64,000 nucleotides of DNA from Geobacter sp. FeAm09 (GTDB taxonomy: Bacteria; Desulfobacterota; Desulfuromonadia; Geobacterales; Pseudopelobacteraceae): NCBI RefSeq assembly GCF_008330225.1, contig NZ_CP042466.1, positions 4,024,001 to 4,088,000 of the forward strand. The letters run 5' to 3'. Positions 52,303 to 61,343 of this stretch are shown here, one piece after another. The position numbers and the translations under genes were made by a program. Numbering within the stretch: position 1 is the first letter of the stretch; each line of letters opens with the position of its first letter. The notes below the pieces were generated by a model. The model did no database searches. It was not told where the DNA came from and saw only the letters and a list, made by a program, of their open reading frames with translations.

Positions 52303-53004
52303 CTACAGGGCCGTCACATACTCCGCAATGGTGCGGGCCATGGTGTCCACACTGTTCTTGTCGTTGTTGAGCACCAGGTGGTAAAAGCCCAGGTCGCGGG
52401 CATCCCGGTCCAGAAAGTCGCGGATGAAGTTGTCCCGCTGCTTCTGCTGTTTGGCGATGATTTTTTCGGCCTCTTCGGCCTCAACCCCCATCCGGTGCGC
52501 TATGGAGCGCACCTTGAACCCCGGTGAGGCGAACAGGCGGAAATGGAAGCAGTTTTTCAGGGGCTGGGTGACAATCGAGCTGCCCCGGCCCACGATGATC
52601 ACGTTGCCCTGTTCCGCCAGGGAAAGCACATGGCGGCACAGTACCCGGAAATGGTCCTTCTCGCTTTTCCAGCGTGAAGAGAACGTGGCCAGGATCTCGT
52701 CCAGGAAACGGCTCTTCTCTCCCAGGCTGTTCAGCACGTTGGCGGACAGGTGGTGGTCCTGGGCGACCTCGTCGAGCAGCCCTTTGTCCAGCAACACCCA
52801 CGGTTCGCCGTGCTTCTTCTCCATGATCTCCCGCAGGCGTTCCGCCATGGGGTATGCCTCGCAGCCGAACTCCCGTGAGATGGTGATGGTCTGCCGCTTT
52901 TTGTGTTTGGCGGGGGATGATGCCTCCATGTCACGCTTGCGGTTGAACTCCAGCAAGGAGCCGAGCCTCATTTCCACGGACGGTATCAAGAGTTTTTCCG
53001 GCAT
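52303..53004 (-). CDS. Cytidylate kinase-like family protein
   Basis: A 233-aa protein of the cytidylate-kinase-like family. ITISREFGCEAYPMAERL replaces the canonical Gly-rich Walker A loop, as is common in this family. Later features are KGLLDEVAQDH, NVIIVGRGSSIVTQ and FHFRLFASPGFKVRSIAHRM, and a final Arg/Asp-rich lid (RDNFIRDFLDRDARDLGFYH). It may phosphorylate a nucleotide or another small molecule; the substrate is not established. GGAGGT is 4 bp before the ATG. Confidence 0.8.
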   Translation of the reverse strand: MPEKLLIPSVEMRLGSLLEFNRKRDMEASSPAKHKKRQTITISREFGCEAYPMAERLREIMEKKHGEPWVLLDKGLLDEVAQDHHLSANVLNSLGEKSRFLDEILATFSSRWKSEKDHFRVLCRHVLSLAEQGNVIIVGRGSSIVTQPLKNCFHFRLFASPGFKVRSIAHRMGVEAEEAEKIIAKQQKQRDNFIRDFLDRDARDLGFYHLVLNNDKNSVDTMARTIAEYVTAL

Positions 53005-53183
53005 GGCGACCTCCGTAGCCTCGAAATGGTCTGTCTGGCATCAACTGTAGCACGCGGGCGGCGATCCGCAAGTGCGGCGCTGATTGGTGCGACGGCGCCA
53101 TTGACACGGGCGGTGCGGCGCGGTATACGGATAGGCATTCCCTCGAGGCCACCGCCAGCCATCAGCCAAGGAGCTATCTTGCC

Positions 53184-53474
53184 ATGATCACCCATATCGT
53201 TTTTTTCAAGCTGTCCGACGCGAGCCCTGAAAGTCTTGCGGTTACCCGGGAAAAACTGCTCAGCATGCAGGGTAACGTCCCCCAACTGCGCCACCTGGAG
53301 GCCGGCATCGATGTCATCCGCTCCGAACGCTCCTATGACATCGCCCTGGTGACGAAGTTCGACTCCCTGGACGACCTCGAGGCCTACCAGATCCACCCCT
53401 ACCATGCCGGAGAGGTGCTCCCCCATATGAGGTCGGTATGCTCCTCCATCGTCGCCGTCGATTACCGGGACTGA
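53184..53474 (+). CDS. Dabb-family (stress-responsive A/B barrel) protein
   Basis: A 96-aa ferredoxin-like alpha+beta barrel: MITHIVFFKLSD at the start, a middle strand (SYDIALVTKFDSLDDLEAYQ) and HPYHAGEVLPHMRSV at the end are typical of Dabb domains, which dimerise and are often stress-induced. No catalytic residue can be assigned. AAGGAG precedes the ATG by 11-12 bp. It is monocistronic, about 260 bp upstream of the CoA-transferase. Confidence 0.85.
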   Translation: MITHIVFFKLSDASPESLAVTREKLLSMQGNVPQLRHLEAGIDVIRSERSYDIALVTKFDSLDDLEAYQIHPYHAGEVLPHMRSVCSSIVAVDYRD

Positions 53475-53562
53475 CCGGCTTCAAACCGCCCGGACCTGCG
53501 CGCCGCGCCGGGATGGGCGGCTTTTCGTGCGGCGGTGATCCCCAAACTGTATACATTTTGAC

Positions 53563-53591
53563 TTGACTAAACATGTTTGCACGCGTAAAAT
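53563..53591 (+). promoter_or_regulatory. Sigma-70 promoter of the CoA-transferase gene
   Basis: TTGACT (53563-53568), a 17-bp spacer and TAAAAT (53586-53591), about 145 bp upstream of the start codon. The leader of about 135 nt has no recognised structure. Confidence 0.6.
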
Positions 53592-53734
53592 CCAGTTCTA
53601 TTCACACTGCTTCTCGTTTGACCGTACAATATTCTGTAATTGCTGATTATTTGCTGACATGGTGTAGTTCTGCTCGCAAGGGTGCCGGAATAGTTTTGAG
53701 GCTGTAGACACTAAATGCAAACAGGAGGTAGAAA

Positions 53735-55328
53735 ATGTCGGAGTATGGTACATTACAGGATCGCGTACGTCACAAATCGCTTCTGAGCAAGGTCATGACA
53801 GCCGAAGAGACCATCCAGTTCTTCAAGCCGGGGATGAACCTGGGGTGGTCCGGCTTTACCCCCGCCGGCTACCCGAAGGTGGTCCCGATTGCGCTGGCTG
53901 ACCATGTGGAGAAGAACAACCTCCAGGGGAAATGGAAATTCAACCTGTTCATCGGCGCTTCGGTAGGGGCTGAAACCGAGGACCGCTGGGCTTCTCTCGA
54001 CATGATCGACCGCCGCTGGCCGTATCAGACCGGTAAGAACATCGCCGCCGGCATCAACGAGGGACGCATCCGCATGGGCGACAAGCACCTCTCCCTGTTC
54101 GCCCAGGACCTGGGGTACGGTTTCTACACCAAGGACACCGAAACCGGCAAGCTCGACCTGGCCATCATCGAGGTTTCGGCCATCACCGAGGACGGGGCTT
54201 GGTCCCCACCTCCTCCTGCGGCGTCATTCCGGAGATCCTGATGATCTGCGACAAGATCATCATCGAGGTCAACACCGGCGAGCCGTCGTTCGAGGGGATC
54301 CACGACCTGGTTTCCTGCGGCACTCCGCCGAATCGCCAGGTGTTGAACATCACCAAGGCCGGCTCCCGCATCGGCTCCACGTCGATCCCCTGCGACCCGA
54401 AGAAGATCGTGGCCGTGGTGGAATCGAAACTCCGCGACCAGGGGCGCGCCTTCGCCGAGCAGGACGACACGTCCGAAGCCATCGCCAGCCATATCATCGA
54501 TTTCTTCACCCATGAAGTCAAGATGGGGCGCCTGCCGGACAACCTGCTGCCGATCCAGTCGGGGTCGGTTCCATCGCCAACGCCGTAATCGGCGGCCTGG
54601 CCAAGGGGCCGTTCTACAACCTGTCCGTCTATACCGAGGTGCTCCAGGATACCATGCTCGACCTGTTCGATTCGGGCAAGCTGGACCACGCCTCCTCTTG
54701 CTCGCTCTCCCTTTCGGCGACACCCGGCTTCCCCAAGTTCTTCGAGAACATGGACAAGTATTTCGACAAGATCACCCTGCGGCCGCTCTCCATCTCCAAC
54801 GCCCCGGAGCCGATCCGGCGCCTGGGGGTCATCGCCATGAACACCCCGGTGGAGATCGATATCTACGCCCACGCCAACTCGACCCTGGTCGGCGGCACCC
54901 GCATGATCAACGGCCTGGGCGGCTCCGGCGACTTCCTGCGCAACGGCTTCCTCAAGATGATGCATACCCCGTCGAGCCGTCCGAGCAAAACCGACCCGAC
55001 CGGCATCTCCTGCGTGGTGCCCCACTGCTCCCACATCGACCACACCGAGCACGACCTGGACTGCGTCATCACCGAGCAGGGGTTGGCCGACCTGCGCGGC
55101 CTCTGCCCGCGGGACCGGGCCAAGGTCATCATCGACAAGTGCGCCCATCCGGACTACAAGCCGATCCTCACCGAGTACTTCGAAATGGCCAAGGCCGACT
55201 GCCTCAGGCGCAAGGTCGGGCATGAGCCCCAGTTGTGGGACCGTGCCTTCAAGATGCATCTCAACCTGGAGAAGAACGGCACCATGAAGATCAAGAACTG
55301 GGACGTGAAGGTGGACCTCTGCGAATAG
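53735..55328 (+). pseudogene. Acetyl-CoA hydrolase/transferase (succinyl-CoA:acetate CoA-transferase type), two one-base frameshifts
   Basis: About 531 aa when repaired. This is the class I CoA-transferase that in Geobacter activates acetate with succinyl-CoA. Visible parts: [15 protein letters not shown], the Ala/Gly-rich [28 protein letters not shown], and the C-terminal [19 protein letters not shown], which is diagnostic. Two breaks: at 54194-54197 (four Gs, five would give EDGGLVPTSS) and at 54561-54564 (four Gs, five would give [15 protein letters not shown]). Both are missing-G errors, so the gene is probably intact in the cell. AGGAGG precedes the ATG; a strong terminator follows at 55354. 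Confidence 0.9.
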
Positions 55329-55353
55329 CGGCGTCACCCATTCCCGCAAACGA

Positions 55354-55381
55354 CCCCGCCGGCACAGCCGGCGGGGTTTTT
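55354..55381 (+). terminator. Rho-independent terminator after the CoA-transferase
   Basis: CCCCGCCGG, loop CACAG, CCGGCGGGG, then TTTTT. Confidence 0.92.
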
Positions 55382-55462
55382 CATGCTACCCCGCCCATAT
55401 ACTGCTTGAACTTGTCCCGCACTTATGCTTTAAATAACACGATTTACCTGCCTGTCACCACC

Positions 55463-56200
55463 ATGAGAATCAATTTCACTCCCGGGGCGGTAGCGATGGC
55501 TGATACGATAAGCGGTTTCCAAGGCGCCGTGGTGGGTCTTTCCCTTACGGACGTCATCCAGCTCAAGGGACACAACAAGTATACCGGCGGCATCACGATC
55601 GAATACGGTGAGCAAAAAGGGGCCATCTATTTCGCCGACGGCGAGATCATCCATGCCGAACTGGGGCCGGAGATCGGCGAGGAGGCCATCTACCGGATTA
55701 TCAAGTGGCCGGGCGGCATCTTCAATATCCACCCCGAAATGACCTCCAACGTCTGCACGATCCACTACCGCACCGATTACCTGCTGCTCGAAGCCCTGCG
55801 CCGCATGGATGAAGAAAACGCCGGAGCGCCCGGATCAGGCGGCGAATCGGCCCCGGCAGTGGCCCCGCGGCGGACCATGAGCAAGGTCGCGGCGCGGCTC
55901 CAGGACATTGAGGCGGTCACGTACGCGGTGCTGCTGGACAAAGCAGGCAACCCGCTCCAGGATAACAGCATCGAAGCCGTGGCCCTGGCCGCCAAGGGAC
56001 TCTTCCTGGCCACCACCGGCAACCGTTTCGGTGAGCTTCTGGGGCTGGGAGAGATCAAGGCGGCGGCCGTGCAGACGAAGCAGTATCACCTGCTGATGTA
56101 CGACTCCAAACAACATTATCTCAGCATCGCCGTCAAACCGGAAGCCAACCTGGAGAGTGTGGAGAGAGAGATCAGGGCGGTATTGATCCCCGGCAAGTAG
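55463..56200 (+). CDS. DUF4388 (PatA-like) plus roadblock/LC7-like protein
   Basis: A 245-aa soluble protein in two parts. The N-terminal domain (GFQGAVVGLSLTDVIQLKGH, IEYGEQKGAIYFADGEIIHA, IKWPGGIFNIHP) is the DUF4388 fold found in gliding and two-component proteins. The C-terminal domain (DIEAVTYAVLLDKAGNPLQ ... GEIKAAAVQTKQYHLLMY) is roadblock/LC7-like, a partner of small GTPases such as MglA. The next gene is another roadblock-type gene, which suggests a GTPase regulatory set. An alternative start is the ATG at 55496. No GTPase gene lies in the window. Confidence 0.78.
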   Translation: MRINFTPGAVAMADTISGFQGAVVGLSLTDVIQLKGHNKYTGGITIEYGEQKGAIYFADGEIIHAELGPEIGEEAIYRIIKWPGGIFNIHPEMTSNVCTIHYRTDYLLLEALRRMDEENAGAPGSGGESAPAVAPRRTMSKVAARLQDIEAVTYAVLLDKAGNPLQDNSIEAVALAAKGLFLATTGNRFGELLGLGEIKAAAVQTKQYHLLMYDSKQHYLSIAVKPEANLESVEREIRAVLIPGK

Positions 56201-56212
56201 GAGATTGGCACC

Positions 56213-56900
56213 ATGCAGGATATCTTGCAGCATATCAACAGTGTCGAGGGGTTATCGGCAGCGCCGTTTTCGGCGGCAGGGGCGAGGTCCTCGCCCACGC
56301 CTTTCCCTCGCTGATCGATGCTGAATCCTCAAAAAAACGGCGGCCCTGTCGCTGGAGTGCACCTACGGGCTGCAGATCGAACAGAACCTCGATATCCTGG
56401 ACCTGCGCTACGCCGATGGCCGCATCCTGGTGAAGGCCTTTCCCGGGCCATGCTCTGCCTTCTGTGCGCCAAGAATATCAATCTCCAGGTTCTGTTCATC
56501 ACCTCAACCTGGCGGTCAAGAAACTGGAATCGCTTCTGCCAAGCAGGGCGAGCCCACGGCGGCGGTGCGGCAGACCGACGCCCCGGCTGACCAGGGAGGG
56601 GCGGCCGCCGCCCTGAGGCTGCGCATCAGCCACCTTGCGAACAAGGAGGCCAGCAGCAGCTTCGATTCGTTCGGCATGGTCGCCATCAGTCAGCCCACTC
56701 CAAGTATATCGGCGATTTCTACAAGGCGCCGTTCAAAAAGCTCAGGCTGGTCAACGAGGCTGCGGGCACGAGCGGACATTCCCGGTCATGGTCATGAACG
56801 ACATGGGCAGCAGTACGACGGCACGATCATCGTCGGACCGGGGATCGAAAAGAAGCTCAAGGTGAGCGACGGGGACAAGATCGAGGTGGCGCTCGGCTGA
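56213..56900 (+). pseudogene. Roadblock/LC7-type protein, broken by several one-base indels
   Basis: The frame is open only when several single bases are restored. Segments recoverable in order: MQDILQHINSVEG, VIGSAVFGGRGEVLAHAFPS, TAALSLECTYGLQIEQNLDI, AMLCLLCAKNINLQVLFIT and a C-terminal RISHLANKEASSSFDSFGMV, ending [19 protein letters not shown]. These suggest a roadblock-like domain plus a short C-terminal beta domain. Breaks are near 56248-56251 (GGGG, five needed), about 56325, 56450, 56505 and after about 56700. A start with AGGAG at 56199-56203 is 9 bp from the ATG. It is probably cotranscribed with the DUF4388 gene. Its damage most likely reflects sequence quality. Confidence 0.6.
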
Positions 56901-56924
56901 CGCCGGCAGGCAGCAGTGAACGTA

Positions 56925-56955
56925 ACGGGGGGCGGGATTCCGCCTCCCGTTTTTT
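56925..56955 (+). terminator. Rho-independent terminator
   Basis: ACGGGGGGCGG pairs with CCGCCTCCCGT (one G-U), followed by TTTTTTG. Confidence 0.8.
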
Positions 56956-57027
56956 GTGGCCGGGCGGTGGCGTAACGAAGGGGCCGGGGCGGTACGGTTG
57001 CAGGTGCCGTGAGCCGGATGGCAGGGG

Positions 57028-57921
57028 TTACCCCGGTTCTTTGCCTTGGGATGCGCCTTGTCGTAGACCTCCATCAGGCGGTCGATGCCGACGTGAGTGT
57101 ATTTCTGGGTGGTGGAGAGGGAGGCGTGGCCCAAAAGCTCCTGGATCGACCTGAGGTCGGCCCCCCCTTCCAGCATGTGGGTGGCGAAGGTGTGCCGCAG
57201 GGTATGGGGGGAGATACGCCTGAAGGCGGCCACCCGCAGGACGTGGGCATCGATGATGCGCGTCACGCTGCGGCGGTTGAGGCGTTGGCCGCGGGTATTG
57301 AGGAAGAGCGGGCCGGTTCCGGCCAGTTCCCCGCGCTGGGCCAGGTACTCCCGGACGGCCTGGGCGGCGCGGCTCCCCACCGGCACTATACGCTCCTTGC
57401 CCCCCTTGCCCAGCACCCGCACCATGCCGCCGGACAGATCGAGATCGCCAACGTTCAGGCCGGTCATTTCGGAAACGCGCAGCCCGCTGGAATAGAGCAG
57501 CTCCAGGACTGCCCGTCCCTGAGGCGTACTTCTCGTCTGGCGAGGGGCCTCCATGAGGGCGGTAGCCTGGTCGATGTCCAGGTGAAATGGCAGGCGTTGT
57601 TCCCTCTTGGGCGTGGCGGTCAACTCGGCCGGTTTTTGTCGATCTCGCCCCGCCGCAGCAGGAAACGGAAAAAGGTCCGTATGGCGGCCAACTTCCGGCC
57701 GATGGAGCTTTTCATCGCCGTTTTGCCGAGCAGGGCCAGATAGCGCCGCAGCAAAAGATGGTCCATCTCCCCGGCCGAGACGTCATCGCCCCGCTCTTTG
57801 GCGACAAAGAGCGCCAACTGCTCCAGGTCGCGGCGATAGGCGGCCAGGGTGTGGGCGAAACGTTGCGCTCCGTCTCCAGGTAGGCACAGAAGGCGGTTAT
57901 CTGTTCGGCAAGACGTGCCAC
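57028..57921 (-). pseudogene. xerC: xerC, tyrosine recombinase, broken by one-base frameshifts
   Basis: Site-specific recombinase that resolves chromosome dimers at dif. Recoverable in order: LAEQITAFCAYLETERNVSP (SAM-like N-terminal domain), [40 protein letters not shown], then the catalytic domain with Arg in [14 protein letters not shown], Lys in [23 protein letters not shown] (His-x-x-Arg), [15 protein letters not shown] (Tyr). Breaks lie near 57865 (one C missing in TCGCCCACAC), 57635 (one C missing) and about 57040; the repaired stop is at 57028-57030. A start GTG is at 57921. Not a phage integrase: no att site, and the C-terminus matches XerC. Confidence 0.85.
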
Positions 57922-57943
57922 GGTAAAAGCCTCAAAAGCGAAA

Positions 57944-58339
57944 ATCGTTTCTCACAGAGCACACAGAGGCACAGAGAAAAGATTGGAATATATTCGCCTC
58001 TATCTGTAATCGTTCGGTTTTATTTGTGTCTTTCGTATTTTTCGTGAATAACCGTTATTTAGATAGAGAGCCAGCGTTGTCCGGTTTAGTCTTTGCAATA
58101 GAGTTTAGACCCTGCTTTATCCCTCACCCGGCCTTCGGCCACCCTCTCCCGACGGGAGAGGGGATGGTGAATATCCCTTCTCCCACCGGGAGAAGGTGCC
58201 CCGAAGGGGCGGATGAGGGGGCTTTTGACATGCTACGCAAACCTAACCGGACATTACGGATAGAGAGCCATTTTTTTGATGTTCTCCGTGCCTCTGTGAG
58301 CTCTAGCGAACGAAGTGAGCGAGTGAGCGAGTGAGAGAT
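57944..58339. repeat. Palindromic intergenic repeat, copy C, interrupted by an insertion
   Basis: Left arm 57944-57981 (CACAGAGGCACAGAGAA core) is complementary to right arm about 58280-58305 (TTCTCCGTGCCTCTGTGAGC). Between them is non-coding sequence with a nested element (58074-58258). The right outer part contains GTGAGCGAGTGAGCGAGTGA. No gene in this interval. Confidence 0.55.
58074..58258. mobile_element. Non-autonomous MITE with terminal inverted repeats and 12-bp target duplication
   Basis: The ends contain TTGTCCGGTTTAG (58077-58089) and its near-complement CTAACCGGACA (58243-58253). GATAGAGAGCCA occurs directly on both sides (58062-58073 and 58259-58270). The interior (about 58124-58220) is itself a set of hairpins (GGCCTTCGGCC, CTCTCCCGACGGGAGAG, CTTCTCCCACCGGGAGAAG, CCCCGAAGGGG). 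The 185-bp unit has no gene. Confidence 0.65.
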
Positions 58340-58345
58340 GCCTTT

Positions 58346-58772
58346 GACTCTCATTCAAAGGAGGTAGGCCGCTCTTCACCTTCCAGCTCTTCCGTTCGTT
58401 GATGTCGCGGTAGACCCAATCCTGCCGGTAGCTCTGGGTCTTGATACGGTTGGAGGGGAGGATGTAGTAGTCGAATTCGGCCACCACCTCGCCGGTCCCC
58501 TTGTCCGGCAGGCATTCGGAAGTCAGGATGCGGAAATCGGTGATGGCGACCTCCCGCTTTTTGATGTCGGCGGCGGCTTTCACGAACTCGTCGCGCAACT
58601 CGGGCACCATGTAGGCCATGCCGGCCCCCTCGATCTCATGCCAGCGCAGCAGCTTGTTGTAGGCCTTCATGCTCTTTTCGAACTCCTCGCGGATGGTCGA
58701 GTTCGGTGTGCTGCAGGCGGTTGTCATCAGGCAGCAGAGCAGGAGCAGCCCCGCCTTGAACGTTTGTATCAT
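58346..58772 (-). CDS. Predicted lipoprotein of unknown function
   Basis: A signal peptide with lipobox (FKAGLLLLCCLMTTACS, Cys20) starts at 58772 and a small alpha+beta domain of about 125 residues follows (MKAYNKLLRWHEIEGAG, FDYYILPSNRIKTQSYRQDW, WVYRDINERKSWKV). The frame continues to 58254 but those last residues are encoded by the palindromic repeat, so the natural end is probably near 58345 where one extra base would give a TGA. I cannot fix the exact end. The start overlaps the preceding MetH/MetF-type gene (ATGA). Family not recognised. Confidence 0.6.
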
Positions 58773-60589
58773 CGCCGTTCCCCTTCCCGTGCGTGAATAT
58801 AGTCGATCAACTCCAGGGCCAGTTCGCATTTTCCGAAGGGGGGATCAGGTAGTAGCCTCCGGCGGCAGTGAAGGTGGCGTCGATGAACTCCTTGGCAATG
58901 GCCAGCCCTCCCGGGCGCCGGCTTCCTTCTCCAGGCCTTCATGCGGGCGCGGATCGCGTCCGGGACGCTGATGCCGGCACCTCGTTGTGCAGATACTCGG
59001 CATTGCGTTCGCTTACCAGCGGCATGATCCCGGCAGAAGCGGGATGCCGCAATCCCGGGTCTGTTCAAGGGCCTCCAGGAACAGACCCGGGTCATAGACC
59101 GGCTGGGTCTGGGCAAAACGGGCGCCGTTGGCCGCTTTCTTGCGCAGCCGTTCGGCCTGGAGCGCCATGTTCTTCGTATTGGGATTGAAGGCCGCCCCGA
59201 CGGTAAAGCCGGTCCCGCTGCCGATGGGGTTGCCGATGGCGTTCACGCCGCGGTTCATGTCGGTGAGGAGCTTGATCAGGGTGAAGGAGTGGAGATCGAA
59301 GACCGACGTGGCCCCGGCATGGTCCCCATGGCGGCGGGATCGCCGGTCACCGCCAGGATCGTGTGCAACCCCAGCAGGCTGGCGCCCATCATGTCCGACT
59401 GCATGCCGATCAGGTTGCGGTCCCGGCCGGTGACGTGGATGATGACCTCGATGCCGACCTCGCGCTGGATGATGCTCCCCAGGGCGATGTTCCCCATGCG
59501 GGGGCGGCCAGGGGATTCTCGGCCAGGTTGATGGCATCCACCCCGGCCTCCTTCAGGCGCCGGCTGCTCTCGATGATCCGGCGGCAGTCCATCCCCTTGG
59601 GCGGGTCGAGCTCTACGGTGATGACCTTGCGGCGCCCCCACGGATCCAGAAACGAAGCCCTGTGGGGCCGGGAGCCTTCCTGGACCCCAGCGGCGGCATG
59701 GGCAGACACGGGGGGCGCGGAGAGGGCCGCCTGCCTGCCAGGGTGCGGGCGAGTGCGGCGATATGTTCCGGCGTGGTCCCGCAGCAGCCGCCGATCAGGC
59801 TGGCTCCGGCGGCGGCCATCTCTTCCGCCATGGCGGCGAAATAATCGGGGGTGGCGCGGTAGATGTAGCGCCCTTCATGGTACTCGGGAAAGCCGCTGTT
59901 GGCATAGGCTGAGATCGGCTTGGCGGTCAGGGCCGCCAGGCGGCGCACCACCTTGACCAGTTCCAGCGGGCCGGCACCGCAGTTGGCGCCCAGCATATCG
60001 GCTCCGGCCGCTTCCACGGCGGCGCAGAACGCCTCCACCGTCGTGCCGTCGCCGCTGCGCCCCCCTCCATGAAGGCCATGGAGGCGCAGACCGGCAGGCC
60101 GGTCTCCCGGGCCGCCCGTACCGCTGCGACCAATTGCTCCAGCGAGCCAAAGGTCTCCAGCAGGAGCAGATCCACCCCCCTTCGGCCAGAGCGATGCACT
60201 GTGCCCGGAAATGCCCTGCCATGACGTCGGGGGTCAACTCCTGTTCCTCGCCCTTCATGCGCACCAGGGGCCCACCGAACCGGCGACGAGTTTGTCGCCA
60301 TTCCCGGCCGCCTCCCGGGCGATGCGCGCCCCGGCCCGGTTGATCTCGCCGACCTTGTGCCCAGGCCGATGGCCGCCAGTTTGGTATGGTTGGCGCCGAA
60401 GGTGTTGGTCTCGATCACCTGGGCCCCGGCGGCGGCGTACTCGCGGGCCAGTTCCAGCACCAGGGCCGGACGCACCAGGTTCAAGTGCTCGAAGTTGCTG
60501 TCGAGCCCGATCCCCCTGGCGTAAAGCATGGTGCCAACGGCCCCGTCTCCGGTAAGGATCTCTGTTGTGAGTCTGTCGAGAATAGTCAT
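58769..60589 (-). pseudogene. Homocysteine S-methyltransferase / methylenetetrahydrofolate reductase fusion (YitJ-like), many frameshifts
   Basis: About 605 aa expected. N-terminal homocysteine methyltransferase: ILTGDGAVGTMLYARGI, then QVIETNTFGANHTKLAAIGL, and zinc-binding GCCGTTPEHIAAL. C-terminal MTHFR domain: KVITVELDPPKGMD, VEVIIHVTGRDRNLIGMQSD-like stretch, LLGLHTILAVTGDPAAMG and NGARFAQTQPVYDPGLFLEA. The order and frames show at least eight single-base breaks, for example in GGGCAC near 60358 (one G short). The stop TGA at 58769 overlaps the next start. The substrate set suggests methionine synthesis with a built-in folate reductase. Since every domain motif remains, the damage is probably from sequencing. 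Confidence 0.82.
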
Positions 60590-60694
60590 GGGTAACCACG
60601 TTCTTAGGAGCTGGCGTATCTGCTGTTGCCCGAATCCCCGAGATGGGGTATATAGAACATTCTCCTATTTTTGCTCCAGGATGGAATACTTACG

Positions 60695-61303
60695 ATGCAT
60701 GCTCTTATTCAATGGCTTCTCCACACCATCGGCACCATGGGCTATCCCGGCATATTCCTGCTTATGGCCATGGAGAGTTCGGTGATCCCGGTGCCGAGCG
60801 AGTTGGTCATGCCGCCGGCCGGCTACCTGGCCTTCCAGGGAAAGATGAACCTGGCGGCCGCCATTGCGTGCGGTACCCTGGGAAGCCTCGTGGGGGCCTA
60901 CGCCAACTATTTCGCCTCCCGCTACCTGGGGAGGCCGCTGATCATCAGGTATGGCAAATACGTCCTGATCCCGCCGGAGAAGTTTGAACGGGTGGAGCGT
61001 TTTTTCCTCCAGCACGGCGAGATCTCGACCTTCATCGGCCGGCTGCTGCCGGTGGTCCGCCATCTGATCTCCATTCCGGCCGGCCTGTCCGGCATGGGGC
61101 ACATCCGCTTCTCGCTCTACACCCTGGCAGGCGCCGGCCTCTGGTGCAGCATCCTGGCCGTCATCGGCTATGCCATCGGCGAGAACCAGCAGTTGATCAT
61201 GCAGTACTCGCACAAGGCCCTCGCCTGGGTCATTGTGTTCAGCATTATTCTGGTTGCAGTCTATGTATGGCGCTATCGCCGGCGCAACGGTATTAAAGCG
61301 TAA
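60695..61303 (+). CDS. DedA-family membrane protein
   Basis: A 202-aa integral membrane protein (about 4-5 helices) of the DedA/SNARE-associated family, linked to lipid flipping and envelope homeostasis. Recognisable stretches: FLLMAMESSVIPVPSELVMP near residue 20, GSLVGAYANYFASRYLGRPL, and the conserved FIGRLLPVVRHLISIPAGLS followed by MGHIRFSLYTLAGAGLWCS. The ATG at 60695 is preferred; a longer frame with a TTG at 60671 is possible. It has no obvious tie to its neighbours. Confidence 0.9.
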   Translation: MHALIQWLLHTIGTMGYPGIFLLMAMESSVIPVPSELVMPPAGYLAFQGKMNLAAAIACGTLGSLVGAYANYFASRYLGRPLIIRYGKYVLIPPEKFERVERFFLQHGEISTFIGRLLPVVRHLISIPAGLSGMGHIRFSLYTLAGAGLWCSILAVIGYAIGENQQLIMQYSHKALAWVIVFSIILVAVYVWRYRRRNGIKA

Positions 61304-61343
61304 AGCCGGCGAGAAGGCAAAAGATTTTTCAGAAGGAGCACGC

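Noticed and set aside
52303-53004. Inactive kinase because of the missing Walker A loop
   Set aside because: Absence of the canonical loop is usual in the cytidylate-kinase-like family, so it is not evidence of inactivation.
53592-53734. A riboswitch in the CoA-transferase leader
   Set aside because: The leader shows no extended complementary stems and no known motif.
57028-57921. A phage or island integrase near a tRNA
   Set aside because: The recombinase matches XerC, no tRNA or att repeat is adjacent, and the only tRNA (28074) is almost 30 kb away.
58124-58220. A multi-hairpin non-coding RNA gene
   Set aside because: The hairpins are of the CCCTCACCC...GGGAGAGGG type common to intergenic repeats and lie within a TIR-bounded element; no promoter is visible.
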